Shown: piece after piece, positions 18,669 to 26,648 of the stretch
Numbering within the stretch: the first letter of the stretch is position 1
How the letters are laid out: each line of letters begins with the position of its first letter
From: Clostridiaceae bacterium M8S5
GTDB taxonomy: Bacteria; Bacillota; Clostridia; Tissierellales; MCWD3
NCBI GenBank assembly: GCA_029227815.1
Contig: CP118523.1
Coordinates: forward strand, 2,790,001-2,854,000
Direction of reading: 5' to 3'
Length of the DNA: 64,000 nucleotides
Made by a program: the position numbers and the translations under genes
Notes under the pieces: model-generated
Databases searched by the model: none
Told to the model about the DNA's origin: nothing
The model's input: only the letters and a program-made list of their open reading frames with translations

Positions 18669-19232
18669 TTAGATACTTTTTTTATATTCCTCAAATATCC
18701 CTTTTGCGAGTATCTTCAATCCAAATGATTTTAGTTTCTCTATTATCAAGAATTGTAAATCGCCGAAATTACTAATACGATTATCTCGTTTTATATTCAT
18801 TCTTAAGAATAGGTCTATAATATATTTACTTAAATACAATGTATAATACCTAATAGCTATTTCATCGATAATATCTACATAAAATGTGTTGTTTTCTATT
18901 AGCTTTAAAATATCATTACTACTATTCACTTCATTTTTACTCTCTGTTATATCCTCTACTACTTTCTTTTCTTTTTGAAGTAATTTCCCTTTCCCATACA
19001 TACTCCAAGCTAACCCTAGGTACATTGAACAAAACACTTTAACTATTGGTATGTCCATTAACATACCTGCATCTATAAACTCTTTTAAGTCAGATTTAAT
19101 TTTATCTGTAATAGACAATATAGCATTGTCTGTAAAGTTATTAAAAACAAGCATTATATCACTCTCAAATCTACTAATGCATATATCTTCAGCTTGACGT
19201 AGTAAATAATCAGAAAAATAAACTACATTCAA
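18669..19232 (-). CDS. Hypothetical helical protein
   Basis: 187 residues, not recognised. Mostly alpha-helical, with no signal peptide and no clear membrane helix. The N-terminus (NVVYFSDYLLRQAEDICISR) and the regular hydrophobic spacing suggest a helical bundle. It lies downstream of, and co-oriented with, the methyltransferase gene, with a gap of about 100 bp, so a shared transcript is possible but unproven. Confidence 0.6.
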   Translation of the reverse strand: MNVVYFSDYLLRQAEDICISRFESDIMLVFNNFTDNAILSITDKIKSDLKEFIDAGMLMDIPIVKVFCSMYLGLAWSMYGKGKLLQKEKKVVEDITESKNEVNSSNDILKLIENNTFYVDIIDEIAIRYYTLYLSKYIIDLFLRMNIKRDNRISNFGDLQFLIIEKLKSFGLKILAKGIFEEYKKSI

Positions 19233-19335
19233 ATTTATCTACCCCTTATATCCCTATGACATATTCTTTATCTCCCTGAAGTTTCTTGTATTAATGGTTT
19301 ATATATTAATGATATTACGAATTGTTTGTACAATA

Positions 19336-21339
19336 TCACACTTGTTTTGATATATTTACTCTATTGTTTATTATTTGAACCTCATTCTTGTTTATTCCGT
19401 ATATTTCAAATATCAATGTATTTATTCTAGTTTCTATCATTTTAAAGTTATAGTCAGTATCACTCAGCTTTAAAAGCTCTTTGACATATGTAGATATTTC
19501 ATCATGATACTTTACCTTAATCCCTAACTCCATTATCTTATTTGGATAATAATCATATAGATTTGCAGTCAGTTTTTTAGCTATGCATTTGAAATAGAAC
19601 TCAAATAGAATTGAATTTAATATGCCTAGTAAATAGTATATTGAACAAACGGATTTCTTTACGCTTGTTAAGCAATAAATATCAGCACTATTTAATATTC
19701 CTTCATCATCTAATGTAAACGTGTTAGCTTTACTTTTATATGGAAACATAAGTTTTTGCTTTATTAATAAATCAATATTTCTACCCCATTGTAGTTCGTG
19801 CCACCTTCTTATATTTCTTTTACATTCTCTTCGGTTATTTAATTTACTTTTATATGGTAATATGTGTCTGTGAATATTAGGGTACTTTGCTATATCTTTA
19901 ATCTTATTAGTATAAATTATATATCTGTCTGTATTAATTTTGCAGTATTTATTTATTTGGCTATTCTTCACCCAAGGATATATCACATCTCGCTCAAGCT
20001 TTTCTTTTTCTATTGTTTCCATATCGACTACAAAAGCTTTATCACACCCTGTTATTATGCCCTGCTTACTTTCACAAATGTCTCTCAGCCTATATTGCAA
20101 TTGGCTATCTATCTTACCATAGAGCTTTTTTTCTTCTTCTTTTATCAAAAGCCACTTATCATCTATGAATTTATCAACTGTATATATATCAAAAAATTTA
20201 TAAGGAAAACTAGACAGCTTTTTAACTTTGAAGCTGTTTTTATTTCGATATCTAATTATATTGGTTAAATAAAAAGCATTATCAGCTTTAGTGCAGTTTA
20301 TTATTGCTGGACTTATACCTATTTTTTCAAACGCTTGATGTCCATAAAAGTCGATTATTCTATTTATAGACATATTATCTCTGAGAAAATTCCTCAAATA
20401 TTTAGCTGAAGGTGCTTCTAGAAAATATCTTGAGGTAATGTATGTTAGTGTCTTTCCTGTTTTTAATAAATCGTAACCTATTTTGAAAAAGCAATAAGAA
20501 ATATCTGATTTGTCTGAGAAGATTTCTGGAAATTTAAGCTTTAACAGCTTTTTGTATTCAAGTGGTAGTTTTTTATGTCCTATATATGGTGGATTGCCTA
20601 TAACTAAATCAAAGTAATTTGTTTTAATATGTTCATTTTTTCCAATTAGTATATCTAGATGATACACATTAGTTCTTATAAACTTGTTACCTGTGTAACT
20701 CAGTAACAAATCGACTTTGGTTAGGAATACTGCGAATTCATCAATATCTGCTGCCCATAAGCAGTTCTCTATTATGTATTTTTCAATATCATCAAATATT
20801 GTGTTTTTATACTCTGGATGTTTATTCTGTATAATAGTTTTATTATGGATTAGTATACTTTTTAGTTTTCGCAGTAGTTTTGTGCAGAAATACCCTCCAC
20901 CGCATGATGGATCTATAATTCTGGGATGTGGATTTGATATAATATCTTCGTTTTTTATACTTATGTCAATCATTTCATCTATTATATATGCTGGTGTATA
21001 CACTTGCCCTAGATATTTTCTCTCTTTACTAGTAATAAAATCCTCATACAATCTTCCAAGAGAAAAACTATCTATTTCATTTTTATATCTATTTATTAAT
21101 TGCTCTAACTTATATTGATGCTCTTTGTTTAAATATTTATTTTTTAGATACTTATTATTTGGATCTAATTTTATACCTTTTAATACTTCCTGCTGATTGA
21201 TAGAATATCTGATGCACAAAAGTTTTATACCTATTAAATATATAACCGCTTTTTTTAAATCTATATATTCATCAATTTTATCAATAGCAATTTCTGATGT
21301 AATCTGTTTGATAAGAACTTTAAGTTTGTCTTTTAACAT
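19336..21339 (-). CDS. Orphan adenine-specific DNA methyltransferase, CamA-like
   Basis: 667 residues of the Eco57I/TaqI gamma class (N6-adenine methylation). Motifs: YTP at 114-116, the AdoMet loop DPSCGGG at 143-149, ADID at 197-200 and the catalytic NPPY at 249-252. A TaqI-type specificity domain follows (QGIITGCDKAF, NRRECK, ELQWGR, YDYYPNK). These C-terminal motifs match, from memory, those of C. difficile CamA, the sporulation-linked enzyme that methylates CAAAAA. An extra N-terminal region of about 100 residues is present. No cognate endonuclease lies nearby, so it is probably a regulatory orphan. Confidence 0.85.
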   Translation of the reverse strand: MLKDKLKVLIKQITSEIAIDKIDEYIDLKKAVIYLIGIKLLCIRYSINQQEVLKGIKLDPNNKYLKNKYLNKEHQYKLEQLINRYKNEIDSFSLGRLYEDFITSKERKYLGQVYTPAYIIDEMIDISIKNEDIISNPHPRIIDPSCGGGYFCTKLLRKLKSILIHNKTIIQNKHPEYKNTIFDDIEKYIIENCLWAADIDEFAVFLTKVDLLLSYTGNKFIRTNVYHLDILIGKNEHIKTNYFDLVIGNPPYIGHKKLPLEYKKLLKLKFPEIFSDKSDISYCFFKIGYDLLKTGKTLTYITSRYFLEAPSAKYLRNFLRDNMSINRIIDFYGHQAFEKIGISPAIINCTKADNAFYLTNIIRYRNKNSFKVKKLSSFPYKFFDIYTVDKFIDDKWLLIKEEEKKLYGKIDSQLQYRLRDICESKQGIITGCDKAFVVDMETIEKEKLERDVIYPWVKNSQINKYCKINTDRYIIYTNKIKDIAKYPNIHRHILPYKSKLNNRRECKRNIRRWHELQWGRNIDLLIKQKLMFPYKSKANTFTLDDEGILNSADIYCLTSVKKSVCSIYYLLGILNSILFEFYFKCIAKKLTANLYDYYPNKIMELGIKVKYHDEISTYVKELLKLSDTDYNFKMIETRINTLIFEIYGINKNEVQIINNRVNISKQV

Positions 21340-21467
21340 CTATCCACCTCAAATCATTACTATTAATTATTCGTATTTTGTTTTATAATTATTATATATA
21401 AAATTACTACATTAGTAAAATAAAACTGTGAAGTTATTATATAAAAGATTGAAATAGGAGAAATGAC

Positions 21468-22487
21468 ATGATAACAATTAAAGATAAAAAACAAATTGAT
21501 TTTGACATCTGCGGTGAATTTAATAGGTTTATTAATTACAGAAATTACTGTTTTTTTGACATTGAAACAACTGGTTTTAGCGGGGCTAGAAATAAAGTGA
21601 TACTTATTGGTATACTGTATTTTGAAAATAATGAGATTATAATTAATCAATTTTTTTCAGAGTCTCCTGATGATGAGGTCACTCTTTTAATAGAATCTCT
21701 AAAACTAATTAACAAATTTGATACTTACATAACATACAATGGTGATACATTTGATGTACCTTTTGTCAATAAACGACTGCAATATCACAATATAAACGAA
21801 CAATTAAAAAAAGAAAATGGTTTAGATCTAATAAAAGTGGTTAGAAAAAACAAGCAAATCTTAGGGCTTGAAGATTGTAAGCTGAAATCCGTTGAAAAAT
21901 GTTTGGGAATATATAGAGATGACAAAATTTCTGGAAAAGAAAGTATTGATTTATACAAAAAATACGTGAAAAAACCTAGTACTGATTTATTAGAAACAAT
22001 ACTAAAACATAACTATGATGATATTTACTATCTCCCTCAGCTTCTAGGAGTATATCCTATCATCTCTGAACATAAGTTTTTTTCATACGATTTTTTATTT
22101 AATGATAATAATATATGCATAAACTTTAATTTAGATGAAACAATCTTTGATAAAAATACAATGTCAGTTAAAATAAAAACTTCTCCTTTATCTATACCTA
22201 AGTTTATACATTATAGTGACTTATATAATCTAGAATGGAATTTTGATTTAGGCGAGTTAACTTTAGACATCATTATTAATAAGGGAAAACTGACAAGTGG
22301 CAATAAATGCTTGTATATTGATTTGGAGTATATTGATTCATATATTTATGATACGTCTACTCATACTCTACCTAGTAATATATTGATTGTTAAGGAAAAA
22401 AATGCTTTGTATTATGAAAACATAAAGCAACTTTTGAATTTTATCTTTGAAAATGTATTTACTACTTCTGATATTACTTCTGCATGA
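21468..22487 (+). CDS. RNase H-like DEDD exonuclease, YprB family
   Basis: 339 residues. The N-terminal 200 form a DEDD exonuclease fold: DIETTG at 31-36, ITYNGDTFDVPFV near 90 and NYDDIYYLP near 185 give the Asp/Glu ligands for two metals. The C-terminal 130 residues are unrecognised. Relatives (B. subtilis YprB) are predicted single-strand nucleases. It is divergent from the CamA-like gene across about 130 bp, so the two may share regulation. No helicase partner is adjacent. Confidence 0.8.
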   Translation: MITIKDKKQIDFDICGEFNRFINYRNYCFFDIETTGFSGARNKVILIGILYFENNEIIINQFFSESPDDEVTLLIESLKLINKFDTYITYNGDTFDVPFVNKRLQYHNINEQLKKENGLDLIKVVRKNKQILGLEDCKLKSVEKCLGIYRDDKISGKESIDLYKKYVKKPSTDLLETILKHNYDDIYYLPQLLGVYPIISEHKFFSYDFLFNDNNICINFNLDETIFDKNTMSVKIKTSPLSIPKFIHYSDLYNLEWNFDLGELTLDIIINKGKLTSGNKCLYIDLEYIDSYIYDTSTHTLPSNILIVKEKNALYYENIKQLLNFIFENVFTTSDITSA

Positions 22488-22519
22488 TGCAAAATACATA
22501 TATCTTTAAGTTACACTAT

Positions 22520-22555
22520 GTCAAAAGTCAAAACTGGTCAGGCTTTTGACTTTTT
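22520..22555 (+). terminator. Terminator of the YprB-like gene
   Basis: GTCAAAAG (22520-22527) pairs with CTTTTGAC (22543-22550) and is followed by five Ts. Confidence 0.75.
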
Positions 22556-22562
22556 ATAACGC

Positions 22563-22591
22563 AAAAAACTCCTATTTAAAACAAATAGGAG
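22563..22591 (-). terminator. Terminator of the tRNA operon
   Basis: CTCCTATTT (22569-22577) pairs perfectly with AAATAGGAG (22583-22591). On the minus strand six Ts follow the stem. It lies directly after the last tRNA of the array. Confidence 0.85.
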
Positions 22592-22602
22592 ATATTTTCT
22601 AA

Positions 22603-22679
22603 TGGTGGGCCTTCAGGGATTCGAACCCCGGACCTACCGGTTATGAGCCGGGCGCTCTAACCAACTGAGCTAAAGGCCC
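22603..22679 (-). tRNA. tRNA with CAU anticodon (elongator Met, or Ile2)
   Basis: 77 bases with encoded CCA and a full cloverleaf; anticodon loop CTCATAA. It is identical to the tRNA at 22962-23038. The acceptor begins GGGCC, so it is not the initiator. A CAU anticodon could be Met or lysidine-modified Ile, which sequence alone cannot separate. Confidence 0.92.
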
Positions 22680-22693
22680 ACATAAGTTATATG

Positions 22694-22770
<77 letters not shown>

Positions 22771-22782
22771 ATAATAAAAAAA

Positions 22783-22859
22783 TGGTCGGGGTGGCAGGAT
22801 TTGAACCCGCGGCCCTCTGGTCCCAAACCAGATGCGCTACCAAACTGCGCTACACCCCG
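22783..22859 (-). tRNA. tRNA-Pro (UGG)
   Basis: 77 bases, encoded CCA, acceptor CGGGGTG paired with CACCCCG, anticodon loop TTTGGGA. Confidence 0.95.
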
Positions 22860-22882
22860 TTTTTATTTTATATTAAGTTAAA

Positions 22883-22958
22883 TGGCAGGGGTAGCAGGAC
22901 TCGAACCCACGGCGCTTGGTTTTGGAGACCAACGCTCTACCAACTGAGCTATACCCCT
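22883..22958 (-). tRNA. tRNA-Trp (CCA)
   Basis: 76 bases, encoded CCA, acceptor AGGGGTA, discriminator G, anticodon loop CTCCAAA. Confidence 0.95.
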
Positions 22959-22961
22959 ATA

Positions 22962-23038
22962 TGGTGGGCCTTCAGGGATTCGAACCCCGGACCTACCGGT
23001 TATGAGCCGGGCGCTCTAACCAACTGAGCTAAAGGCCC
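22962..23038 (-). tRNA. tRNA with CAU anticodon, identical second copy
   Basis: Same 77 bases as 22603-22679. Two exact copies within 360 bp point to recent duplication or gene conversion. Confidence 0.92.
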
Positions 23039-23060
23039 AAATTAATAATAATTTGGTTAA

Positions 23061-23151
23061 TGGCGGAGAAGGAGGGATTTGAACCCTCGCGCCCCGTAAA
23101 GGACCTACTCCCTTAGCAGGGGAGCCTCTTCAGCCACTTGAGTACTTCTCC
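23061..23151 (-). tRNA. tRNA-Ser (GCU)
   Basis: 91 bases with a long variable arm, encoded CCA, acceptor GGAGAAG, anticodon loop CTGCTAA. Confidence 0.95.
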
Positions 23152-23154
23152 ATA

Positions 23155-23243
23155 TGGCGGAGAGGGTGGGATTCGAACCCACGTGGGCGTGAACCCTAAC
23201 GGTTTTCAAGACCGCCCCGTTATGACCACTTCGGTACCTCTCC
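23155..23243 (-). tRNA. tRNA-Ser (UGA)
   Basis: 89 bases with a long variable arm, encoded CCA, acceptor GGAGAGG, anticodon loop CTTGAAA. Only three bases separate it from the previous Ser tRNA. Confidence 0.95.
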
Positions 23244-23260
23244 TTATTATATTATTAAAA

Positions 23261-23336
23261 TGGTGACCCATCGGCGACTCGAACGCCGGACACCCTGATT
23301 AAAAGTCAGATGCTCTACCAACTGAGCTAATGGGTC
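23261..23336 (-). tRNA. tRNA-Lys (UUU)
   Basis: 76 bases, encoded CCA, acceptor GACCCAT, anticodon loop CTTTTAA. Confidence 0.95.
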
Positions 23337-23342
23337 AAAATG

Positions 23343-23418
23343 TGGCTGGGGTAGCAGGACTCGAACCTACGCATACTAGAGTCAAAGTCTAGTGCCTTAC
23401 CAACTTGGCGATACCCCA
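23343..23418 (-). tRNA. tRNA-Gln (UUG)
   Basis: 76 bases, encoded CCA, acceptor TGGGGTA, anticodon loop CTTTGAC. Confidence 0.95.
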
Positions 23419-23421
23419 ACA

Positions 23422-23498
23422 TGGTGCACCTGGGAGGATTCGAACCCCCGGCACACGGATTAGAAGTCCGTTGCTCTATCCTACTGAGCTACAGGTGC
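23422..23498 (-). tRNA. tRNA-Arg (UCU)
   Basis: 77 bases, encoded CCA, acceptor GCACCTG, anticodon loop CTTCTAA. Confidence 0.95.
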
Positions 23499-23509
23499 AT
23501 GTTGTATAC

Positions 23510-23583
23510 TGGAGCGGGTGAAGAGAATCGAACTCTCGCGACTGGCTTGGAAGGCCAGGGCTCTACCACTGAGCTACACCCGC
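23510..23583 (-). tRNA. tRNA-Gly (UCC)
   Basis: 74 bases, encoded CCA, acceptor GCGGGTG, anticodon loop CTTCCAA. Confidence 0.95.
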
Positions 23584-23602
23584 ATGCATGATATATTTAA
23601 AA

Positions 23603-23688
23603 TGGTGGAGGGGACTGGATTCGAACCAGTGAAAGCACAGCTAACGGATTTACAGTCCGTCCCCTTTGGCCAACTCGGGAACCCCTCC
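23603..23688 (-). tRNA. tRNA-Tyr (GUA)
   Basis: 86 bases with a long variable arm, encoded CCA, acceptor GGAGGGG, anticodon loop CTGTAAA. Confidence 0.95.
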
Positions 23689-23696
23689 TTATTTTG

Positions 23697-23772
<76 letters not shown>

Positions 23773-23861
23773 GTAATTTATTTACTTTTTGTTACCTTTT
23801 GACTTTTTGTGATGCTAGCCACTCTCCCTAACTAAGTGATTCACACGAAATCAAAGATTTC

Positions 23862-23896
23862 GGTTCTCTACTTATACCAATTTGAGCTACACCAGC
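23862..23896 (-). pseudogene. tRNA-Thr fragment (broken 5' half)
   Basis: The minus strand from 23896 reads GCTGGTGTAGCTCAAATTGG, the start of the Thr tRNA next door (23697-23772) with one extra base. A five-base insertion then precedes GTAGAGA, and the anticodon arm, T arm and acceptor 3' strand are missing. It is a partial duplication that cannot fold as a tRNA. The spacer 23773-23861 holds only a small GAAATC/GATTTC hairpin. Confidence 0.65.
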
Positions 23897-23916
23897 ATAT
23901 TAACTTTTGATTAAAA

Positions 23917-23993
23917 TGGCGACCTGGAAGGGACTCGAACCCTCGACCTCCAGCGTGACAGGCTGGCATTCTAACCATCTGAACTACCAGGCC
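23917..23993 (-). tRNA. tRNA-Asp (GUC)
   Basis: 77 bases, encoded CCA, acceptor GGCCTGG pairing with CCAGGTC through one G-U wobble, anticodon loop CTGTCAC. Confidence 0.95.
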
Positions 23994-24014
23994 ATTTTTT
24001 TGCCTCAGAAGTTC

Positions 24015-24043
24015 ATTATAAACCTTTTTTTGTGTTTTGTCAA
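24015..24043 (-). promoter_or_regulatory. Internal consensus promoter of the tRNA array
   Basis: On the minus strand TTGACA (24043-24038) and TATAAT (24020-24015) are separated by exactly 17 bases, a perfect sigma-A promoter. It starts transcription about 20 bases before tRNA-Asp. Confidence 0.8.
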
Positions 24044-24074
24044 TATAATTTTTAAAAAAATATATTGAATTACA

Positions 24075-24150
24075 TGGTGGGCACAATAGGGCTCGAACCT
24101 ATGACCCCCTGCTTGTAAGGCAGGTGCTCTCCCAACTGAGCTATGCGCCC
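24075..24150 (-). tRNA. tRNA-Val (UAC)
   Basis: 76 bases, encoded CCA, acceptor GGGCGCA pairing with TGTGCCC, anticodon loop CTTACAA. Confidence 0.95.
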
Positions 24151-24155
24151 TCAAA

Positions 24156-24232
<77 letters not shown>

Positions 24233-24278
24233 ACAAAAAACTTATATATGAACTCTTATTATTATGTTCTGTTGTTAT

Positions 24279-24368
24279 TGGTGCCGGAGATCGGAATCGA
24301 ACCGATACGATCGTATAAGGATCGCAGGATTTTAAGTCCTGTGCGTCTGCCAGTTCCGCCACTCCGGC
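24279..24368 (-). tRNA. tRNA-Leu (UAA)
   Basis: 90 bases with a long variable arm, encoded CCA, acceptor GCCGGAG, anticodon loop CTTAAAA. Confidence 0.95.
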
Positions 24369-24375
24369 ATTAACT

Positions 24376-24450
24376 TGGCTCTCAGGGTGGGACTCGAACC
24401 CACAACCTACCGGTTAACAGCCGGTTGCTCCACCATTGAGCTACCTAAGA
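24376..24450 (-). tRNA. tRNA-Asn (GUU)
   Basis: 75 bases, first of the array in transcription order, encoded CCA, acceptor TCTTAGG, anticodon loop CTGTTAA. Confidence 0.95.
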
Positions 24451-24492
24451 ACAATTTTTTTCGCTGTCCTCTCTTTCCTAAGGACAAGATAT

Positions 24493-24521
24493 ATCTTACC
24501 ATACTAAAGGGTTGATGTCAA
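24493..24521 (-). promoter_or_regulatory. Main promoter of the tRNA array
   Basis: On the minus strand TTGACA (24521-24516), a 17-base spacer and TAAGAT (24498-24493) lie about 40 bases before tRNA-Asn. Confidence 0.7.
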
Positions 24522-24693
24522 CCCATTAGCCAAAAAAAATATAGATTTATTAGTTTTTTTTATAAAAGAGCCATATTATAGCCTTTCTTGCCTTTATTTT
24601 CAGCACTTTTTCTATATTTTTGTGATACTTATCATAGTCCTATTGATTTTTTCATATTTTTAATATAAAGAATTATTTTAGGGGGTAGATTGA

Positions 24694-24945
24694 GTGGATG
24701 ATATTATTAAATGTATTTTATTTTTCATGATATATTATTTCTTAGTAATAAAATTGGATAGACGTGTTTGTTTTCGTCAATATCTTTGTAGTAAAATAGG
24801 CTCTGTTAAAAACTATAATATTTTAGTCGTTTTAGTTTGTTTTATAATGCTATTAATAGCTGGTTTTATAAATCCGTCTATAATTTATCCTAAAATCTTT
24901 GGTAGTATTTTGCTCGCAACCATGGTGTCTTTTTTGTTATATTAG
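24694..24945 (+). CDS. Small hypothetical membrane protein
   Basis: 83 residues with a GTG start after GGGGGT. Three hydrophobic segments (about 6-20, 42-60, 68-83) leave a short basic loop with several cysteines. I do not recognise it. It is the first of four tiny genes on the plus strand between the tRNA array and a lipoprotein gene. Confidence 0.55.
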   Translation: MDDIIKCILFFMIYYFLVIKLDRRVCFRQYLCSKIGSVKNYNILVVLVCFIMLLIAGFINPSIIYPKIFGSILLATMVSFLLY

Positions 24946-25073
24946 TATGTATGAAACTAGTATTATTAATAAAGTAACAAATCTTTTAATATCTCCATAT
25001 ATTATAGTACATAGATAATCAAATGTAATATATTTATATTCGAATATCAAATCTAATTACAGGAGGTATTCTT

Positions 25074-25166
25074 ATGGCTGATGCTCAATGTGGAAGCGGA
25101 GGATATAGTGATAGTTTATTATTCTTTTTCTTGCTATTAGTAATATTATTCTGTTACTGCTTTTAA
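25074..25166 (+). CDS. 30-residue hydrophobic peptide, YjcZ-like spore type
   Basis: A perfect AGGAGG ribosome site precedes the ATG. The peptide has a short Gly/Ser-rich head (CGSGGYSDS) and then a Phe/Leu-rich helix ending in CYC. This design is common among tiny sporulation or coat-associated peptides in Clostridia and Bacillus. It is a paralogue of the next gene (both contain SLLFFFLLLVI). A hairpin with TTAGGAGC/GCTCCTAA follows at 25179-25200. Confidence 0.6.
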   Translation: MADAQCGSGGYSDSLLFFFLLLVILFCYCF

Positions 25167-25335
25167 TTAAAACCATATTAGGAGCTGGCAACGCTCCTAA
25201 TAACTACATAAAATAATTTAATTGTTTACAGGTTACATAAGCTATTATAACTCTTTAATTTGTAACAAGTTTTCTTTAATCTCCATAATATATAATAGCT
25301 ATTGACTAAATATACTAAACAAAGGAGGTTGCGTT

Positions 25336-25446
25336 ATGGCTAACGGTCTTTTTGGAAGTTTATTTAACGGTGAAGGCAGCAGTTTATTATTCTTCTTCTT
25401 ACTATTAGTTATTATTTTCTGTAACTGCTATTCAGGCGGCTGCTAG
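25336..25446 (+). CDS. 36-residue hydrophobic peptide, paralogue of the preceding one
   Basis: AAAGGAGG lies nine bases before the ATG. The head is Gly/Asn-rich (NGLFGSLFNGEG), the middle is the same Phe/Leu-rich helix, and the tail CNCYSGGC is cysteine-rich. Both copies have their own ribosome site and about 170 bases of spacing, so each may be separately transcribed. A GGAGTC/GACTCC hairpin at 25561-25577 lies downstream. Role in spores is inference from family resemblance. Confidence 0.6.
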   Translation: MANGLFGSLFNGEGSSLLFFFLLLVIIFCNCYSGGC

Positions 25447-25619
25447 TTGTAAGACTCTAATGACATCTTGTTTGTGAACAATTAAAAGCTAATGTTATCC
25501 TTATGATAAATAGCTAATTATGCATTTAATAAATATTAGATTGTTGCATAACTTTGGTAAGGAGTCGTATAGACTCCTTAACCATTATGGTTAGTAATAG
25601 TAAATTCGGGAGTGATACT

Positions 25620-25784
25620 ATGGATAATAATTTTCCTTTATGGATTGCCAAAAACAAAAATAAAATATTGGTTTATGATGCTAATGAAATACTAATTAAA
25701 AAATATGATTGTAATGAAATAAATCCTCACGATATAAAAAATAGAATAAAGTATTGTAACATAAAAAGAATACTGAAAATCTAG
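25620..25784 (+). CDS. Small hypothetical protein
   Basis: 54 residues from the ATG at 25620, which has GGGAGTGAT upstream; earlier in-frame starts lack a ribosome site and would cross a hairpin. It is soluble and Lys/Asn/Ile-rich, with no recognised motif. Confidence 0.45.
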   Translation: MDNNFPLWIAKNKNKILVYDANEILIKKYDCNEINPHDIKNRIKYCNIKRILKI

Positions 25785-25812
25785 TATAATATATATTGAT
25801 TTAATCAAAATT

Positions 25813-25852
25813 AAAACGAGCTGTCACTTCAAAAGTGTACCAACTCGTTTTT
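25813..25852 (-). terminator. Terminator between convergent genes
   Basis: AAAACGAG (25813-25820) pairs with CTCGTTTT (25844-25851), with an inner CACTT/AAGTG stem. T-rich sequence on both strands makes it bidirectional. Confidence 0.65.
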
Positions 25853-25860
25853 ATAATTCT

Positions 25861-26562
25861 CTATTTTTTTAATACTATGTTAGCTCCATTATAATCTATC
25901 TCTAAATTATCATCGTTTTTGTAATATACCTTTAGCTCATATTCTCCATCAGGGTTAGGCACATCGAACATTAACATACCTGTTTTTTTTACCTTAGGGT
26001 CTGCCTCTATACGAAGATTCTTTCCCCCCATTAACTCTGTTTCCATATTGTCATGCTTTATTAACTCTCCTGTCTTTAGAGTTACGTCATACTGATTTCC
26101 GCCTTTTTCTATTAACTTATATTTGAAATTATCTAGTTTTATTTTTATATTTGAACTATTTACTGCTGAAACCTGAACTAATAAAAACTTGTTGGTTGCA
26201 CTATAATTTACATACTGATCTTCGTAAAGTTTTACTTTACATGCATTTGTTACATATGTACCATCTACTTTAAAAGTAATTCCTTTGTACTTAATATCCT
26301 GCCCAATTTTTGTTTCTTCTTCTTGTTTAACTACTGGCTGAGCATTTTCTTTCTCTTTATTCTCTAATATTTGCTTATTAAGGCTACTTATTAAGACATC
26401 CTTTTCCTTAATACTCTTCTCTAACTCTTCGTTTTGTTTTTTTATTTGGGCCAACTGTTTTTTTAGCTCTTCGTTTTCTTTTACTGCTAAATCATTGTTA
26501 TTGCTACTACAGCCACATATAAAAACAGCTGTAAGCAATGACACTATAATTAATTTCTTCAT
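25861..26562 (-). CDS. Lipoprotein with coiled coil and DUF4352-like domain
   Basis: 233 residues. The signal peptide ends in the lipobox FICGC, so Cys17 is lipidated. Residues about 28-75 are a heptad-patterned coiled coil, and 85-233 form a beta-rich domain resembling DUF4352 (immunoglobulin-like extracellular domain). It probably sits on the outer face of the membrane. It is a single gene; the ligand is unknown. Confidence 0.75.
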   Translation of the reverse strand: MKKLIIVSLLTAVFICGCSSNNNDLAVKENEELKKQLAQIKKQNEELEKSIKEKDVLISSLNKQILENKEKENAQPVVKQEEETKIGQDIKYKGITFKVDGTYVTNACKVKLYEDQYVNYSATNKFLLVQVSAVNSSNIKIKLDNFKYKLIEKGGNQYDVTLKTGELIKHDNMETELMGGKNLRIEADPKVKKTGMLMFDVPNPDGEYELKVYYKNDDNLEIDYNGANIVLKK

Positions 26563-26648
26563 TTACAATTTATCCCCCTTATATACATGTAAACCACATA
26601 CTAAAAATCTGACAATAGTATTATCTCATGTATGATTAATTTTAACAA

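Noticed and set aside
21363..21650. A 95-codon minus-strand frame over the start of the YprB-like gene
   Set aside because: The overlapping plus-strand gene has clear DEDD motifs; the antisense frame has none.
19336..22487. A restriction-modification or BREX-type island
   Set aside because: Only a methyltransferase is present; the neighbour is a DEDD exonuclease, and no restriction, specificity or Pgl genes are found.
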